The translations under genes and the position numbers were made by a program. 64,000 nt of DNA from GCA-002793235 sp965267355. Lineage in GTDB: Bacteria > Bacteroidota > Bacteroidia > Flavobacteriales_E > Vicingaceae. This document shows, in pieces, positions 52,301-60,373 of the stretch. The notes beneath the pieces are model-generated. The model had not been told where the DNA came from, did no database searches, and saw only the letters and a list, made by a program, of their open reading frames with translations. Where the stretch lies: contig OZ253956.1 of NCBI GenBank assembly GCA_965267355.1, positions 1,240,001 through 1,304,000 of the forward strand, in the 5' to 3' direction. Positions within the stretch are counted from its first letter, which is position 1. Each line of letters begins with the position of its first letter.

Positions 52301-54368
52301 TTGGAGAAAACGTTCCTTTCAATACATTAATGGTAAAAATGGATGGGAACAGGAGCATTTCTTTCAGTTTGAAGATGATGAGTTACAATTTGTAAAGCAT
52401 GATAGACCAACCAGAAAATTCAACTTTGTAAATGATGTTAAGCAGCTAAAAGGTGTAACTTACGGTAATGGAGATTGGAGTGAACTCAACAAAATTGGAT
52501 ATTATTTAGATGCGGATTTAATGGGTAAAAATGGATGGTTAACTAATGCAGCTGTTCATGTGGCAGTTCTTGATTCGTTAACTTTAGAACCATGGTCAGC
52601 TGTTGAAAGACCTCATTATGGGCATGTTAATAATTTTGCTGCTTTCCAAGGTAGTAGTCAAGAACACCTTTTTATTTTTAGGCATAACTCAACTCAACAA
52701 ATGGCTGACTTAGAGTCTTTTATTAGAGATTCTATTCCAGATGGCAACCATATTTTAATGTGGAGCTGGTATGTGGTAAATGTTGGTGGGTTTACTAATC
52801 CTTTAACACCCGGATTGAGAGCTGAGTTTGCAAATGTAGGAGCTACTCAATTATCAACAGCAGCTGATAGTATTCCGTTTGTATTTTATCATAAAAAAGG
52901 TGATAACTCATCAACTATCGAAGTTGTTGGAGATTCAATCAATCATAAAAATTTGCAACTATCTACCACGTTAGTTACGAATGCTAATTATGCCAACATT
53001 TATTCTCCAATTATTGGCCCTGCAACCAGATGGGATTCTCTCTCTTGGCGTATGAATCCTATTGAGCAGCCTACTACACAAGATAGTTCTGTACTAAATG
53101 TATATGGAATAGATATGTCAGGCAATGAAACATTGTTGTATAACAGTTTGCCTACAGATTCTGGTGATATTAGATTGACTAATACCATTGATGCTGTGCA
53201 GTATCCCTATTTAAAACTGAATGCTTACTTGTCTGACGATTCACTATTTACAGCACCTCAGTTAGATCGTTGGCATGTAACTTTTGCCGATATTCCAGAG
53301 GCTGCATTAGACCCTAAAATTCATTATTCATTCTTAACCGATACGGTTCAGGAAGGACAAGATATTTCATTAGAAATTGCTATTAAAAATATTAGTAAAT
53401 ATGATATGGATAGTTTGTTGATTTCTTTTGCTGTTTTAGATAGAAATAACCAAACACATTATTTGCCATATCCAAGGCAGAAACCACTGTTAGCCGATAG
53501 CGTTCTAATTGCTAGATTAACATTTTCCACCGTTGGTTATGCGGGATTAAATAGTTTGTTAATTGATGTAAATCCGAATAACGATCAATTGGAGAAATAT
53601 CATTTTAATAATGTGGCTCAAATACCATTTTTTGTAACATCAGATGATATTAATCCAATTTTAGATGTAACCTTTGATGGTATTCATATACTTGATGGCG
53701 ATATTGTTTCTCCAAAAGCAGAGGTTGTAATTGAATTAACCGATGAAAATCCATACCTTCTGTTAGATGATACTGCTGATTATGCTATTTATATTACTGA
53801 TCCATTAGGAAGCGAGAAAAGAGTATATTTTACAGAAAATGGCCAAGATAAAATGCAATTCATACCAGCTTCTTTACCCAAGAATAATTCTAAAATTATT
53901 ATGCAAGGAGATTTCCCTGTTGATGGAACTTATAAGTTGAGAGTACAAGCAAGAGATAAAACCAATAATGATTCTGGTGATTTAGATTACTTAATAAGTT
54001 TCGAGGTAATCAATGAATCTACTATTACTAATATTGTTAATTATCCAAATCCGTTTTCTACATCTACACGCTTTGTGTTTACGCTTACGGGTAGTGAAAT
54101 ACCAGAAGTATTTAAAATTCAGATTATGACCATCACAGGAAAGGTGGTTAGAGAAATTCATAAAGATGAATTAGGACCAATTCATATAGGAAGAAACATC
54201 ACAGAATTTGCTTGGGATGGAACGGATATGTATGGAGATAGGTTGGCAAATGGAGTTTATTTGTATCATGTAATCACTCAAATCAATTCAGATGAAATAG
54301 AACATCGTGATACTTCTGCAGATTTATACTTTAAGAAAGGATTTGGTAAAATGTATCTGTTCAAATAA
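49314..54368 (+). CDS. Type IX secretion C25-family sortase, PorU2-like long form
   Basis: A 1684-residue secreted protein with a signal peptide (about 1-26, ending SYAQ). An N-terminal propeptide-like beta region has an FQITETGIYRIDSAVL start. A gingipain-type (C25) protease domain spans about 420-790, with catalytic His655 (FFGHASATGG) and Cys687 (GLSCFTGD). Long Ig-like regions follow, and the C-terminus has a FlgD-like element NYPNPFSTSTRF with WDGTDMYGDRLANGVYLY. Canonical PorU is about 1100-1300 residues; this length and the PorV2-like neighbour point to the PorU2 group. It would cleave the C-terminal signal of cargo and attach it to a surface lipid. The start is TTG; no ATG fits the signal peptide. 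Confidence 0.82.
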   Translation: MSSLLKKTYYFFILTTLLIGAANSYAQPYGNEWINYTQQYYKFQITETGIYRIDSAVLANAGIPIATINPQNIQVFGRGVEIPIYIEGETDGIFNGSDFIEFYAEKNDGWYEEKFYGTAADHPNPYYSLINDTATYFITWNNSTSNSRLVLETDTNFSAYTPIPAFTKETLQFYNTKFYDGKTLPVGTSSITLFGYVPTEGWFDDQFEISSPWYPDFKTKTLSTSNVYALGSSATLEAVVLGESDYSLLVNDHHLQVSLGTSLIDTIYGGYEKVDIQMNIPVTDLGVATTDVTFQLVNDLGTPVDRNAIAYLKLAYPHIPDFDGQTVFDNFHVDDHPTESKSYLNFTNFSASGNVILYDISNSRRVNVIQAGSNYKCLIPNASGTKKCYVTSDGQINTITNILPVNGTGTFTDILSAEVDTAFLIITHPKLMLGATDYANYRLNPMAGNNPQNAITFNIEELYDQFAYGIRKHPYSIRGFAEFVIDTWSSTPQYLFLIGKSIKPKEMRANVVDFNNNLVPSFGNPASDNMLTSGLNGTNREPLIPTGRLAAKNNTEVDWYLGKMMDHENPSMTQCSDEVDWMKRILHFAGGTSIQEANGFENNLNTYKNIVEDTLFGGNVITFKKSSSAPIQTTLTDSIMEYIDEGVAIMTFFGHASATGGFDQNTNSPSLWPNQEGRYPLLIGLSCFTGDIHGKDGNSTSEEHVILQDKGVIGFIASSDLGLSNELHPYGIQLYNNISYKNYKGSVGDHMKDAILLTQGNTYSDITASSITLHGDPSLKLNGFDEPDYIIEASTVTFNPSIVTSDLDSFEVNILITNLGMAINDTIILELVRSFPNSSFSDTIYTKVFPGTNYQQQVTFTLPVDIIRGLGLNNFTITVDAINSVNESCETNNVVSKSLMIQSGEIIPIYPYEFMIVPYQGITLSASTAFPFEPAKDYIFELDTTDYFNSPIKQSTMINSAGGIVSWTPTLLQSMPDSAVYFWRVGKDSIDATGYSWRKRSFQYINGKNGWEQEHFFQFEDDELQFVKHDRPTRKFNFVNDVKQLKGVTYGNGDWSELNKIGYYLDADLMGKNGWLTNAAVHVAVLDSLTLEPWSAVERPHYGHVNNFAAFQGSSQEHLFIFRHNSTQQMADLESFIRDSIPDGNHILMWSWYVVNVGGFTNPLTPGLRAEFANVGATQLSTAADSIPFVFYHKKGDNSSTIEVVGDSINHKNLQLSTTLVTNANYANIYSPIIGPATRWDSLSWRMNPIEQPTTQDSSVLNVYGIDMSGNETLLYNSLPTDSGDIRLTNTIDAVQYPYLKLNAYLSDDSLFTAPQLDRWHVTFADIPEAALDPKIHYSFLTDTVQEGQDISLEIAIKNISKYDMDSLLISFAVLDRNNQTHYLPYPRQKPLLADSVLIARLTFSTVGYAGLNSLLIDVNPNNDQLEKYHFNNVAQIPFFVTSDDINPILDVTFDGIHILDGDIVSPKAEVVIELTDENPYLLLDDTADYAIYITDPLGSEKRVYFTENGQDKMQFIPASLPKNNSKIIMQGDFPVDGTYKLRVQARDKTNNDSGDLDYLISFEVINESTITNIVNYPNPFSTSTRFVFTLTGSEIPEVFKIQIMTITGKVVREIHKDELGPIHIGRNITEFAWDGTDMYGDRLANGVYLYHVITQINSDEIEHRDTSADLYFKKGFGKMYLFK

Positions 54369-54373
54369 TAAGC

Positions 54374-55399
54374 GTGAAACACTTTTTACTAATCATATTA
54401 TTTTTTATTACGACAGGAGTAATTAAATCTCAAGTAGAACTTGATGCCAGTGCCGTTGATTCAACCTCTGAAGAAGAAAGATATATTGATTACTCTGATC
54501 AGTTATTGTTAAAAGTGATGTCTGTGGTAAAAGCCAACAATCTTGAAATTACAAATACTGGAAGCAATCAGTCTTTAAAATTGGCTCCATATGGAATAAC
54601 TAGTTTGGGTTTTGGGTTTAATTACAAATGGTTAGGGTTAGGAATTGCATTTGGGTTACCCCCCTCTCCAGAAGATGAAGCTATATATGGAAAAACTTCT
54701 CGGTTTGATTTTCAGTTAAATATTTATAGTAAGAAATTTGTGATAGATGCATTTGCTCAACAGTACTCAGGTTTCCACATTGAAAACCCAAATCAATTAA
54801 CACTATGGAACGAAACTAATTTTCCTATTCGAGATTCTATGCAAACATTTTCTTTAGGAGGAGCTGGTTATTATGTTTTTAATCATAAAAAATTATCATA
54901 TAAAGCCGCTTATGTGAGAAATGCCGTACAAAAGAAAAGTGCGGGTAGTTTTTTGTTGGGTGGATTTGTTAATATTGATTATGCAGGTTTTGAGACTGGG
55001 GCTAAATATTCGTTTGTTCCAAGTTATTTTCCGCAAGAGGCACAAGATACTTTTGATATAGATGGTTATGTTTCCCGAAGCTTTGGAATTTCTTTTGGTT
55101 ATACTTACACCTTAGTTTTCTGGAAAAGATTTTTCATTAATTTTTCCTTAGTTCCTGGAGTTGGTATTACTAATTTAACTATCTATAAAAAAGATTTAGG
55201 AGAAGTAAACAAGCGACAACCTATTGCTCGTGTTATTGCAAGGGTGGCATTGGGCTATGAAAACAAACATTTTATGCTTGGTTTAACTTCATACACTACA
55301 AGCGGGACTATTGAGTTTCAAAATTTCGAAATAGAACCTAGCACAAGCAATGTTAAATTTTTTATTGCTAAGAGATTTAACGTAAAAAAGAAAAAATAG
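54374..55399 (+). CDS. DUF4421-family secreted protein
   Basis: A 341-residue secreted barrel-like protein with a signal peptide ending IKSQ. The block YGITSLGFGFNYKWLGLGIA followed by GKTSRFDFQLNIYSKKF is typical of DUF4421. The start is GTG, 5 bp after the sortase stop, so the two are co-transcribed. Its role is unknown; adjacency to PorV2/PorU2-like genes suggests an outer-membrane accessory, by context only. A terminator follows at once, closing this cassette. Confidence 0.8.
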   Translation: MKHFLLIILFFITTGVIKSQVELDASAVDSTSEEERYIDYSDQLLLKVMSVVKANNLEITNTGSNQSLKLAPYGITSLGFGFNYKWLGLGIAFGLPPSPEDEAIYGKTSRFDFQLNIYSKKFVIDAFAQQYSGFHIENPNQLTLWNETNFPIRDSMQTFSLGGAGYYVFNHKKLSYKAAYVRNAVQKKSAGSFLLGGFVNIDYAGFETGAKYSFVPSYFPQEAQDTFDIDGYVSRSFGISFGYTYTLVFWKRFFINFSLVPGVGITNLTIYKKDLGEVNKRQPIARVIARVALGYENKHFMLGLTSYTTSGTIEFQNFEIEPSTSNVKFFIAKRFNVKKKK

Positions 55400-55400
55400 C

Positions 55401-55420
55401 GAGCTTCCAAGCTCTTTTTT
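55401..55420 (+). terminator. Short intrinsic terminator after the DUF4421 gene
   Basis: GAGCTT and AAGCTC pair around a CC centre and run into six T residues. The stem is short (6 bp), so efficiency may be moderate. Confidence 0.7.
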
Positions 55421-55524
55421 ACACAATAAAAGCTAACACTTTACTGTTTACAATTTCAATAAGGGCATTTTATACTCACTTAGCCTTAATCGTATTTTAG
55501 CTTGATATTGAAATAAATAAAGAC

Positions 55525-56241
55525 ATGCTTAAGAATTTTTTATTGCAAATGACAATTAATGGTTCAACTCCTGATTCAGCAGTTGAAGCTGTTGTTCCAG
55601 AGGAAAAAAACTTATCACTATGGGAGTTAGTAACTTCTGGTGGAATAGGAGGGGCTGTAATAATGATTACACTGCTAGTGTTATCAGTCATTGCAGTTTA
55701 TATTATTATTGAAAGGTATCTGGCAATAAAGAAAGCAAGCAAGGATGATGCTAACTTGATGAATCAGGTAAAAGATCATATTTTGGATGGTAAAATTGAT
55801 GCCGCAAAATCGGTTTGTAGTGCTAACAATTCACCTATTGCAAGAATGATAGAAAAAGGGATTACAAGAATTGGCAAACCCTTACAAGATATTGGTACAG
55901 CAGTGGAAACTACAGGTAAGTTAGAGTTAAATAAACTAGAAAAAAATCTTTCTACTCTCGCAACAATATCTGGAGCTGCCCCTATGATTGGTTTTTTGGG
56001 TACAGTAATAGGTATGATATTGGTTTTTCATGAAATGTCAACAGGTGGAGGAGGAGTAGATTTAGATACTTTGTCAGAAGGAATATTTACGGCTATGATG
56101 ACTACAGTTGCTGGTCTTATTGTAGGAATTATTGCTTACATAGGTTACAATACCTTGGTTGCTAAGGTTGAAAAAATAGTATTTATCATGGAAGCAAGAA
56201 CTACTGAGTTTTTAGATATTTTACATGAACCTGCAGTATAA
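55525..56241 (+). CDS. exbB: MotA/TolQ/ExbB proton channel
   Basis: A 238-residue inner-membrane subunit of the TonB motor (or Tol system) that uses the proton gradient. It has three membrane segments: about 45-68, then 150-175 (GAAPMIGFLGTVIGMILVFH), and 190-212 (AMMTTVAGLIVGIIAYIGYN). The conserved TVIGM and TTVAGL helices line the channel. It overlaps exbD by one base. The downstream tonB argues for ExbB rather than TolQ. Confidence 0.92.
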   Translation: MLKNFLLQMTINGSTPDSAVEAVVPEEKNLSLWELVTSGGIGGAVIMITLLVLSVIAVYIIIERYLAIKKASKDDANLMNQVKDHILDGKIDAAKSVCSANNSPIARMIEKGITRIGKPLQDIGTAVETTGKLELNKLEKNLSTLATISGAAPMIGFLGTVIGMILVFHEMSTGGGGVDLDTLSEGIFTAMMTTVAGLIVGIIAYIGYNTLVAKVEKIVFIMEARTTEFLDILHEPAV

Positions 56242-56636
56242 TGGCTATTAGATCAAAAAATAGAGTTAGTACTAATTTTAATATGTCGAGCATGACCGAC
56301 ATAGTATTTCTGTTATTGATATTTTTTATCATAGCTTCAACATTAATTAGCCCTAATGCTCTTGAAGTTTTACTTCCAAAAGCGAGTTCTACTCCAGGTC
56401 CACAAAAACAAACGGTAAATGTTAGTATAACAGAAGACTTAAAATACTTTGTTAATCAAGATGAAGTGCTGGAAGAAGAATTAGAAAATTATTTGCTTGC
56501 TCAAGTAGAAGGAGAAGAAGAACCTGGAATAATTTTAAGAGCAGAAAAGTCTGTTCCGATAGAAAATGTAGTAGTGATTATGGATATTGCTAATCGAAAT
56601 CAATTAAAACTGGTTTTGGCAACCAAACCTAAATAG
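56241..56636 (+). CDS. exbD: ExbD/TolR biopolymer transport protein
   Basis: A 131-residue protein with one membrane segment (about 22-42), preceded by NMSSMTDIVFLLLIFFII. The Asp in MTDIVF (about residue 20) is the conserved proton-conducting residue of ExbD/TolR. A periplasmic domain follows. It is coupled to exbB and lies 37 bp before tonB, giving a complete energy-transduction unit. Confidence 0.93.
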   Translation: MAIRSKNRVSTNFNMSSMTDIVFLLLIFFIIASTLISPNALEVLLPKASSTPGPQKQTVNVSITEDLKYFVNQDEVLEEELENYLLAQVEGEEEPGIILRAEKSVPIENVVVIMDIANRNQLKLVLATKPK

Positions 56637-56673
56637 TTTATGGAATTTATATTCCTAAACATCTATATACCAA

Positions 56674-57426
56674 ATGGAAATAATTCAAGATAAAAATAGT
56701 AGAAAAGGGTTGATTGGAACAATATTGTTTCATTCTCTTTTATTGTTATTGTTTTTATCGTTTGGAATGAAATACCAAGATCCGCCCCCATCCAATGAAG
56801 GAGCTATGTTGATTGACTTTGGTAATGCAGGAGGAGGAAGCTCTTCAGAAAACGCAGAAACTTCTGAAGAAGCTTCTAGTAGTAGTTCATCAGAAGAGTC
56901 TGTTCAACAATCGAGTGCAAGTGCTCAAGAATCCGCACTTACTCAAAATGAAACAGAAACAGTTGAGATGAATGCATCTCCAAATGAAAATACTACTCAA
57001 GAAATACAAGAAACAAGCTCTGAGCTTAATAATGCTCTAAACAATGCTTGGAATAACAGTAATAATGAAAGTAATTCCAATTCTAATAGTAACTCTAACT
57101 CAAATTCAAACAGTAATTCAAATAGCACAGGGCCGAATACTGGTCCAAGTAGTGGAATAGGATATAGTTTAGGAGGCAGAGGGAAAGTTAGTTTTAAAAA
57201 GCCAGAAAATCCAACCCAAGAGGATGGAACTGTAGTGGTAGATATTTGGGTAGATAGAGAAGGGAAAGTGGTAGATGCAAAACCTGGTTCAAGAGGTTCA
57301 ACAACTACTAATCCCACCTTATATAAGAAAGCCAAGGAAGCTGCTTTTGAAGCAAAGTTTAAAAAAGACCCTAATGCTCCTGTTATTCAGAAGGGTACTA
57401 TGACTTTCGTCTTTATTTTAAATTAA
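56674..57426 (+). CDS. tonB: TonB-family energy transducer with Asn/Ser linker
   Basis: A 250-residue protein that couples the ExbBD motor to outer-membrane receptors. It has an N-terminal anchor (about 14-32), then DPPPSNEGAMLIDFG, a long Ser/Glu and then Asn/Ser-rich linker (about 50-158), and a C-terminal TonB domain (about 165-250: VVVDIWVDREGKVVDAKPGS, then KAKEAAFEAKF). The usual Pro-Lys/Pro-Glu rod is absent. In its place lies a run of Asn-Ser dipeptides, encoded by a repeated AAY-WSN pattern near 57068-57126. The stop overlaps folC by one base. Confidence 0.9.
   Translation: MEIIQDKNSRKGLIGTILFHSLLLLLFLSFGMKYQDPPPSNEGAMLIDFGNAGGGSSSENAETSEEASSSSSSEESVQQSSASAQESALTQNETETVEMNASPNENTTQEIQETSSELNNALNNAWNNSNNESNSNSNSNSNSNSNSNSNSTGPNTGPSSGIGYSLGGRGKVSFKKPENPTQEDGTVVVDIWVDREGKVVDAKPGSRGSTTTNPTLYKKAKEAAFEAKFKKDPNAPVIQKGTMTFVFILN
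57068..57126 (+). repeat. Asn-Ser dipeptide tract in tonB
   Basis: About ten AsN-Ser codon pairs in tandem form a 6-bp microsatellite-like repeat. Copy number could vary between strains and alter linker length without breaking frame. Confidence 0.7.
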
Positions 57427-58640
57427 TGAATTACCAGCAAGCGCTTGATTATTTGTTTAAGCAATTACCCATGTATCAACGGGTTGGTAAAGCTGCTTAT
57501 AAAACAGATTTAAACAATACCATTAAGCTATGTGAGATACTTGATAATCCGCATGAAAAATTTAAATCAGTACACATAGCTGGTACTAATGGTAAGGGCT
57601 CTACTTCTCATATGATGGCTTCAATTTTACAAGAAGCCGGCTATAAAACGGGTCTTTATACCTCCCCCCATTTAAAAGATTTTAGAGAAAGGATTAGGAT
57701 TAATGGGGAGATGATTAGTGAAGAAAAAGTGATAGACTTTATAACTCATTATAAAAAAGAATTTGAAGCAATTCAACTATCTTTTTTTGAATGGACAGTG
57801 GGTTTAGCGTTTAATTATTTTGCTCAGCAAAAGGTAGATATTGCTGTTATTGAAACGGGTTTGGGTGGTAGGTTAGATTCTACCAATGTGGTAACACCTG
57901 AGGTTGCTGCAATTACTAATATTGGATTAGATCACACTCAGTTTTTGGGAGACACTTTATCTGAAATTGCCAAAGAAAAAGCAGGAATTATAAAGAAACA
58001 GATACCAGTTGTAATAGGTGAAGAACAACCAGAAGTTAAAGAAGTGTTTTTACAAAAGGCTGCTGAATTAAATGCAAAGTTACGATATGCTTATTCCTCT
58101 ATATTAGATGCTGAGTGTGATTTAAAAGGTAATTATCAGAAAAAGAATATTAATACGGCAATAACTACAGTTGAGGTTTTGAGAAATAATGGTTGGAACA
58201 TTACAAATAAAAACATTCAGGATGGCTTATCTAATGTTATTAGCAACACCGGTCTATTAGGTAGGTGGCAGACTTTGCAAGAGTCACCAACAGTTATTTG
58301 TGATACTGGACATAATGAAGCAGGAGTAAGAGAAATTGTGAATCAGTTTTCTGAAATCAATTACCAAAAGTTACATGTTGTGTTGGGAGTTGTAAACGAT
58401 AAGGTAATAGATGACATTTTACAATTATTTCCAAAGGATGCTAGTTATTATTTTTGCAAAGCTGATATAACAAGGGCATTACCTGCAAATGAGCTTTGTG
58501 AAAAAGCAAAAGAATATGGTTTAGAAGGGAATGTTTATAGTAGTGTTAAAGCCGCTTTAGAAAAAGCAAAACGGTGTTCAGCAAGTAATGATTTAATATT
58601 TGTGGGGGGTAGTACTTTTGTTGTGGCAGAAGTTATATAA
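57426..58640 (+). CDS. folC: Dihydrofolate synthase / folylpolyglutamate synthase
   Basis: Adds glutamate to dihydropteroate and extends folate polyglutamates, in the cytoplasm. The protein is 404 residues. The P-loop IAGTNGKGSTSH lies at about 51-62, a Mur-ligase-type GLGGRLDSTNVV follows, then TNIGLDHTQFLG and EKAGIIKK; the C-terminal domain has CDTGHNEAG. It starts one base inside the tonB stop, so it is translationally linked to the TonB system though functionally unrelated. A bidirectional terminator follows. Confidence 0.94.
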   Translation: MNYQQALDYLFKQLPMYQRVGKAAYKTDLNNTIKLCEILDNPHEKFKSVHIAGTNGKGSTSHMMASILQEAGYKTGLYTSPHLKDFRERIRINGEMISEEKVIDFITHYKKEFEAIQLSFFEWTVGLAFNYFAQQKVDIAVIETGLGGRLDSTNVVTPEVAAITNIGLDHTQFLGDTLSEIAKEKAGIIKKQIPVVIGEEQPEVKEVFLQKAAELNAKLRYAYSSILDAECDLKGNYQKKNINTAITTVEVLRNNGWNITNKNIQDGLSNVISNTGLLGRWQTLQESPTVICDTGHNEAGVREIVNQFSEINYQKLHVVLGVVNDKVIDDILQLFPKDASYYFCKADITRALPANELCEKAKEYGLEGNVYSSVKAALEKAKRCSASNDLIFVGGSTFVVAEVI

Positions 58641-58642
58641 AT

Positions 58643-58673
58643 AAAAAAGGTAGAACTTAGTTCTACCTTTTTT
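58643..58673. terminator. Bidirectional terminator between folC and the acidic lipoprotein gene
   Basis: AAAAAAGGTAGAAC and GTTCTACCTTTTTT pair perfectly around a TTA loop, with T-tails on both strands. It closes convergent genes ending at 58640 and 58695. Confidence 0.92.
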
Positions 58674-58694
58674 ATATTCTTTGATGAGTATGAA

Positions 58695-58967
58695 TTACTC
58701 AGCAGCTTCTTCAGTAGCTTCTTCTTCAGTAGCTTCTTCTTCAGCTCCTTCCTCAGTAGCCTCTTCTGTTGCTTCTTCAGTAGCCTCTTCAACAGCAGCT
58801 TCAGCTTCTTCAGTAGCCTCTTCAACAGCTTCTTCCATACCTTCAAACATTTCTTCCATCGCAGCAGCAGCTTCTTCAGCAGCTTTAGCTTTTTCTTCCT
58901 CTGATGGTCCGCAAGCAACTAAACTAAAGATACCTGCTACCATTAATAATGATAATAATTTTTTCAT
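58695..58967 (-). CDS. Small Glu/Ala-rich lipoprotein, copy 1
   Basis: A 90-residue lipoprotein (MKKLLSLLMVAGIFSLVAC, lipidated Cys19). After the anchor the chain is nearly all Ala, Glu and Thr, ending in repeated ATEE units. It is predicted to be a long, very acidic helix or coiled coil outside the inner membrane. The first 27 residues are almost identical to copy 2 at 59007-59282, so the two arose by duplication. The family's function is unknown. Confidence 0.8.
   Translation of the reverse strand: MKKLLSLLMVAGIFSLVACGPSEEEKAKAAEEAAAAMEEMFEGMEEAVEEATEEAEAAVEEATEEATEEATEEGAEEEATEEEATEEAAE
58698..58850 (-). repeat. Low-complexity tandem repeat encoding ATEE/EEAT units
   Basis: Repeats of a 12-15-bp unit (GCTTCTTCAGTA on the plus strand) fill the 3' half of the lipoprotein gene. 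It reads as an open frame on other frames too, giving spurious Ser/Ala- or Leu/Lys-rich frames. It could expand or contract by slippage. Confidence 0.75.
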
Positions 58968-59006
58968 TTTAATTAATTTATAGGTTATTGATTATTTACA
59001 TTTTTA

Positions 59007-59282
59007 TTAGTGAGAATGACCTTCTTCGTCATCACTATGATCATGCTCAGCTCCGTCTTCATGAGAATGCATTTCAGCATTATCAGTAGAATCAGCAATT
59101 TCCTCAGTAGCTTCTTCAACTTCTTCAGTTACTTCTTCCATAGCTTCTTCTAAACCATTCATCATTTCTTCTACTGCAGCAGCAGCTTCAGCCTCAGCAG
59201 CAGCTTTTTCTTCTTCAGATGGTCCACAAGCAACTAAACTAAAGATACTTGCAACCATTAGTAATGATAATAATTTTTTCAT
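59007..59282 (-). CDS. Small Glu/Ala-rich lipoprotein with His-rich tail, copy 2
   Basis: A 91-residue lipoprotein (lipidated Cys19, in FSLVACGPSEEEK). It shares its first half with copy 1, then has an acidic helix (about 45-65). It ends in a His/Asp/Glu-rich tail (MHSHEDGAEHDHSDDEEGHSH, written here in parts: MHSHEDGAEH then DHSDDEEGHSH) that looks like a metal-binding segment. It has its own promoter at 59313-59344 and is the first of the pair to be transcribed. Function unknown; a periplasmic metal-buffering role is a guess from composition. Confidence 0.8.
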   Translation of the reverse strand: MKKLLSLLMVASIFSLVACGPSEEEKAAAEAEAAAAVEEMMNGLEEAMEEVTEEVEEATEEIADSTDNAEMHSHEDGAEHDHSDDEEGHSH

Positions 59283-59312
59283 AATTTTTAATTAGTTAGA
59301 TTAAGTAGGTCA

Positions 59313-59344
59313 CAAATATATTGATAATATATTAATATTCACAA
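59313..59344 (-). promoter_or_regulatory. Promoter for the two acidic lipoproteins
   Basis: On the minus strand TTG (59344-59342) and TATATTTG (59320-59313) are 21 bp apart, an exact -7 match. The ATG at 59282 gives a leader of about 25 nt. Confidence 0.6.
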
Positions 59345-59359
59345 TCTTGCAGTAAAAAC

Positions 59360-60373
59360 TTATTTTTCGTTATATATCGTGTATAGCAAGGTTTCACCAA
59401 CCGCATTAAGTGTATTTTTATCAATAATATCCATGTTATCATTATGGGTATGCCAACTCGCATGAAAATTTCCAGTGAATCTATCATGATGAATAATATC
59501 AATACTAGGAATACCAGCTATTTCATTTACAAATTGATGATCATCAACCCCTACGAAAAACGTTTCTTTTGGTACAAAGTATTTTCCATAACCTAATTTG
59601 TTTGCATTTCCCCAAACTTTTTGTAAAATTTCAGGGGCATATTTCATAGAAATACTTTCATAAGTAAAATAAGCATTTGCAGACCCAACCATATCTAAAA
59701 GTATCCCATATTTAGCAGTATAATTAGGTTTGTGCATATTTTTTGCCCAATATTGAGAGCCTAGGCACCAGGACTCTGAATTATTATTTATCATCATTCC
59801 AGAAGTTGGTTGTCCGTAATCTTCTGCATCAAAAAAGATAATATCAACTCCAATTTCAGGCTGGGTAATATTAATTTGTCGAGCTACTTCTAATAGAATT
59901 CCAACTCCACTTGCACCATCATTTGCTCCCAAAATTGGTTTAGTCATATCTTTTTGATCCTGATCAGCAAATGGCCTGCTATCCCAGTGGGCAAACAATA
60001 AAACTCTATCTTTTAACTCAGGTTTGTACTCTCCAATGATATTTTTTATCGTTATTGATTTATTATTGAATGTTTTGGCTTTTCCTTTTTGAATAGAAGT
60101 ACTCCAGCTAAATGAAGCTAATTTTTCTTTTAAATAAAGAGCACATTTACCATGAGCGTCATTATTTGGAAATCGGGGGCCAAAATCCACCTGTTTTTGT
60201 ACATAATGATAAGCCGAATCTTCGTTAAATTCTGGGCGTTCAATTTTTGCTGTGTTAGTAGTTGAAGGTGTTTCCTTCGTTGTTTCCTTCGTTGTTTCTA
60301 TCGGTTTTGGATCATCTTTACAACTGTAAACCGTTAGCAACACAATTAATATTAGTGATAGTTTAATTCTCAT
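59360..60373 (-). CDS. M28-family metallopeptidase / glutaminyl-cyclase-like lipoprotein
   Basis: A 337-residue lipoprotein (lipobox TVYS-C, Cys18) followed by a Thr/Lys-rich linker. The zinc-binding core is FAHWDSRPFADQD, then GANDGASGVGILLEVAR, FFDAEDYG, and the late DIIHHDRFTGNFHASWHTH. This combination matches bacterial glutaminyl-peptide cyclotransferases and related M28 peptidases; the WDSRP and SGVG loops favour the cyclase group. It would face the periplasm. Its 5' end overlaps cysS by 11 bp, so it is transcribed after cysS. Confidence 0.87.
   Translation of the reverse strand: MRIKLSLILIVLLTVYSCKDDPKPIETTKETTKETPSTTNTAKIERPEFNEDSAYHYVQKQVDFGPRFPNNDAHGKCALYLKEKLASFSWSTSIQKGKAKTFNNKSITIKNIIGEYKPELKDRVLLFAHWDSRPFADQDQKDMTKPILGANDGASGVGILLEVARQINITQPEIGVDIIFFDAEDYGQPTSGMMINNNSESWCLGSQYWAKNMHKPNYTAKYGILLDMVGSANAYFTYESISMKYAPEILQKVWGNANKLGYGKYFVPKETFFVGVDDHQFVNEIAGIPSIDIIHHDRFTGNFHASWHTHNDNMDIIDKNTLNAVGETLLYTIYNEK

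Noticed and set aside
58535..58983. Lys/Leu-rich minus-strand and Ser/Ala-rich plus-strand frames over the acidic lipoprotein gene.
   Set aside because: They are by-products of a GAA/GCT-type repeat read in other frames; neither has a signal, domain or own promoter, and the lipoprotein frame has a perfect lipobox.
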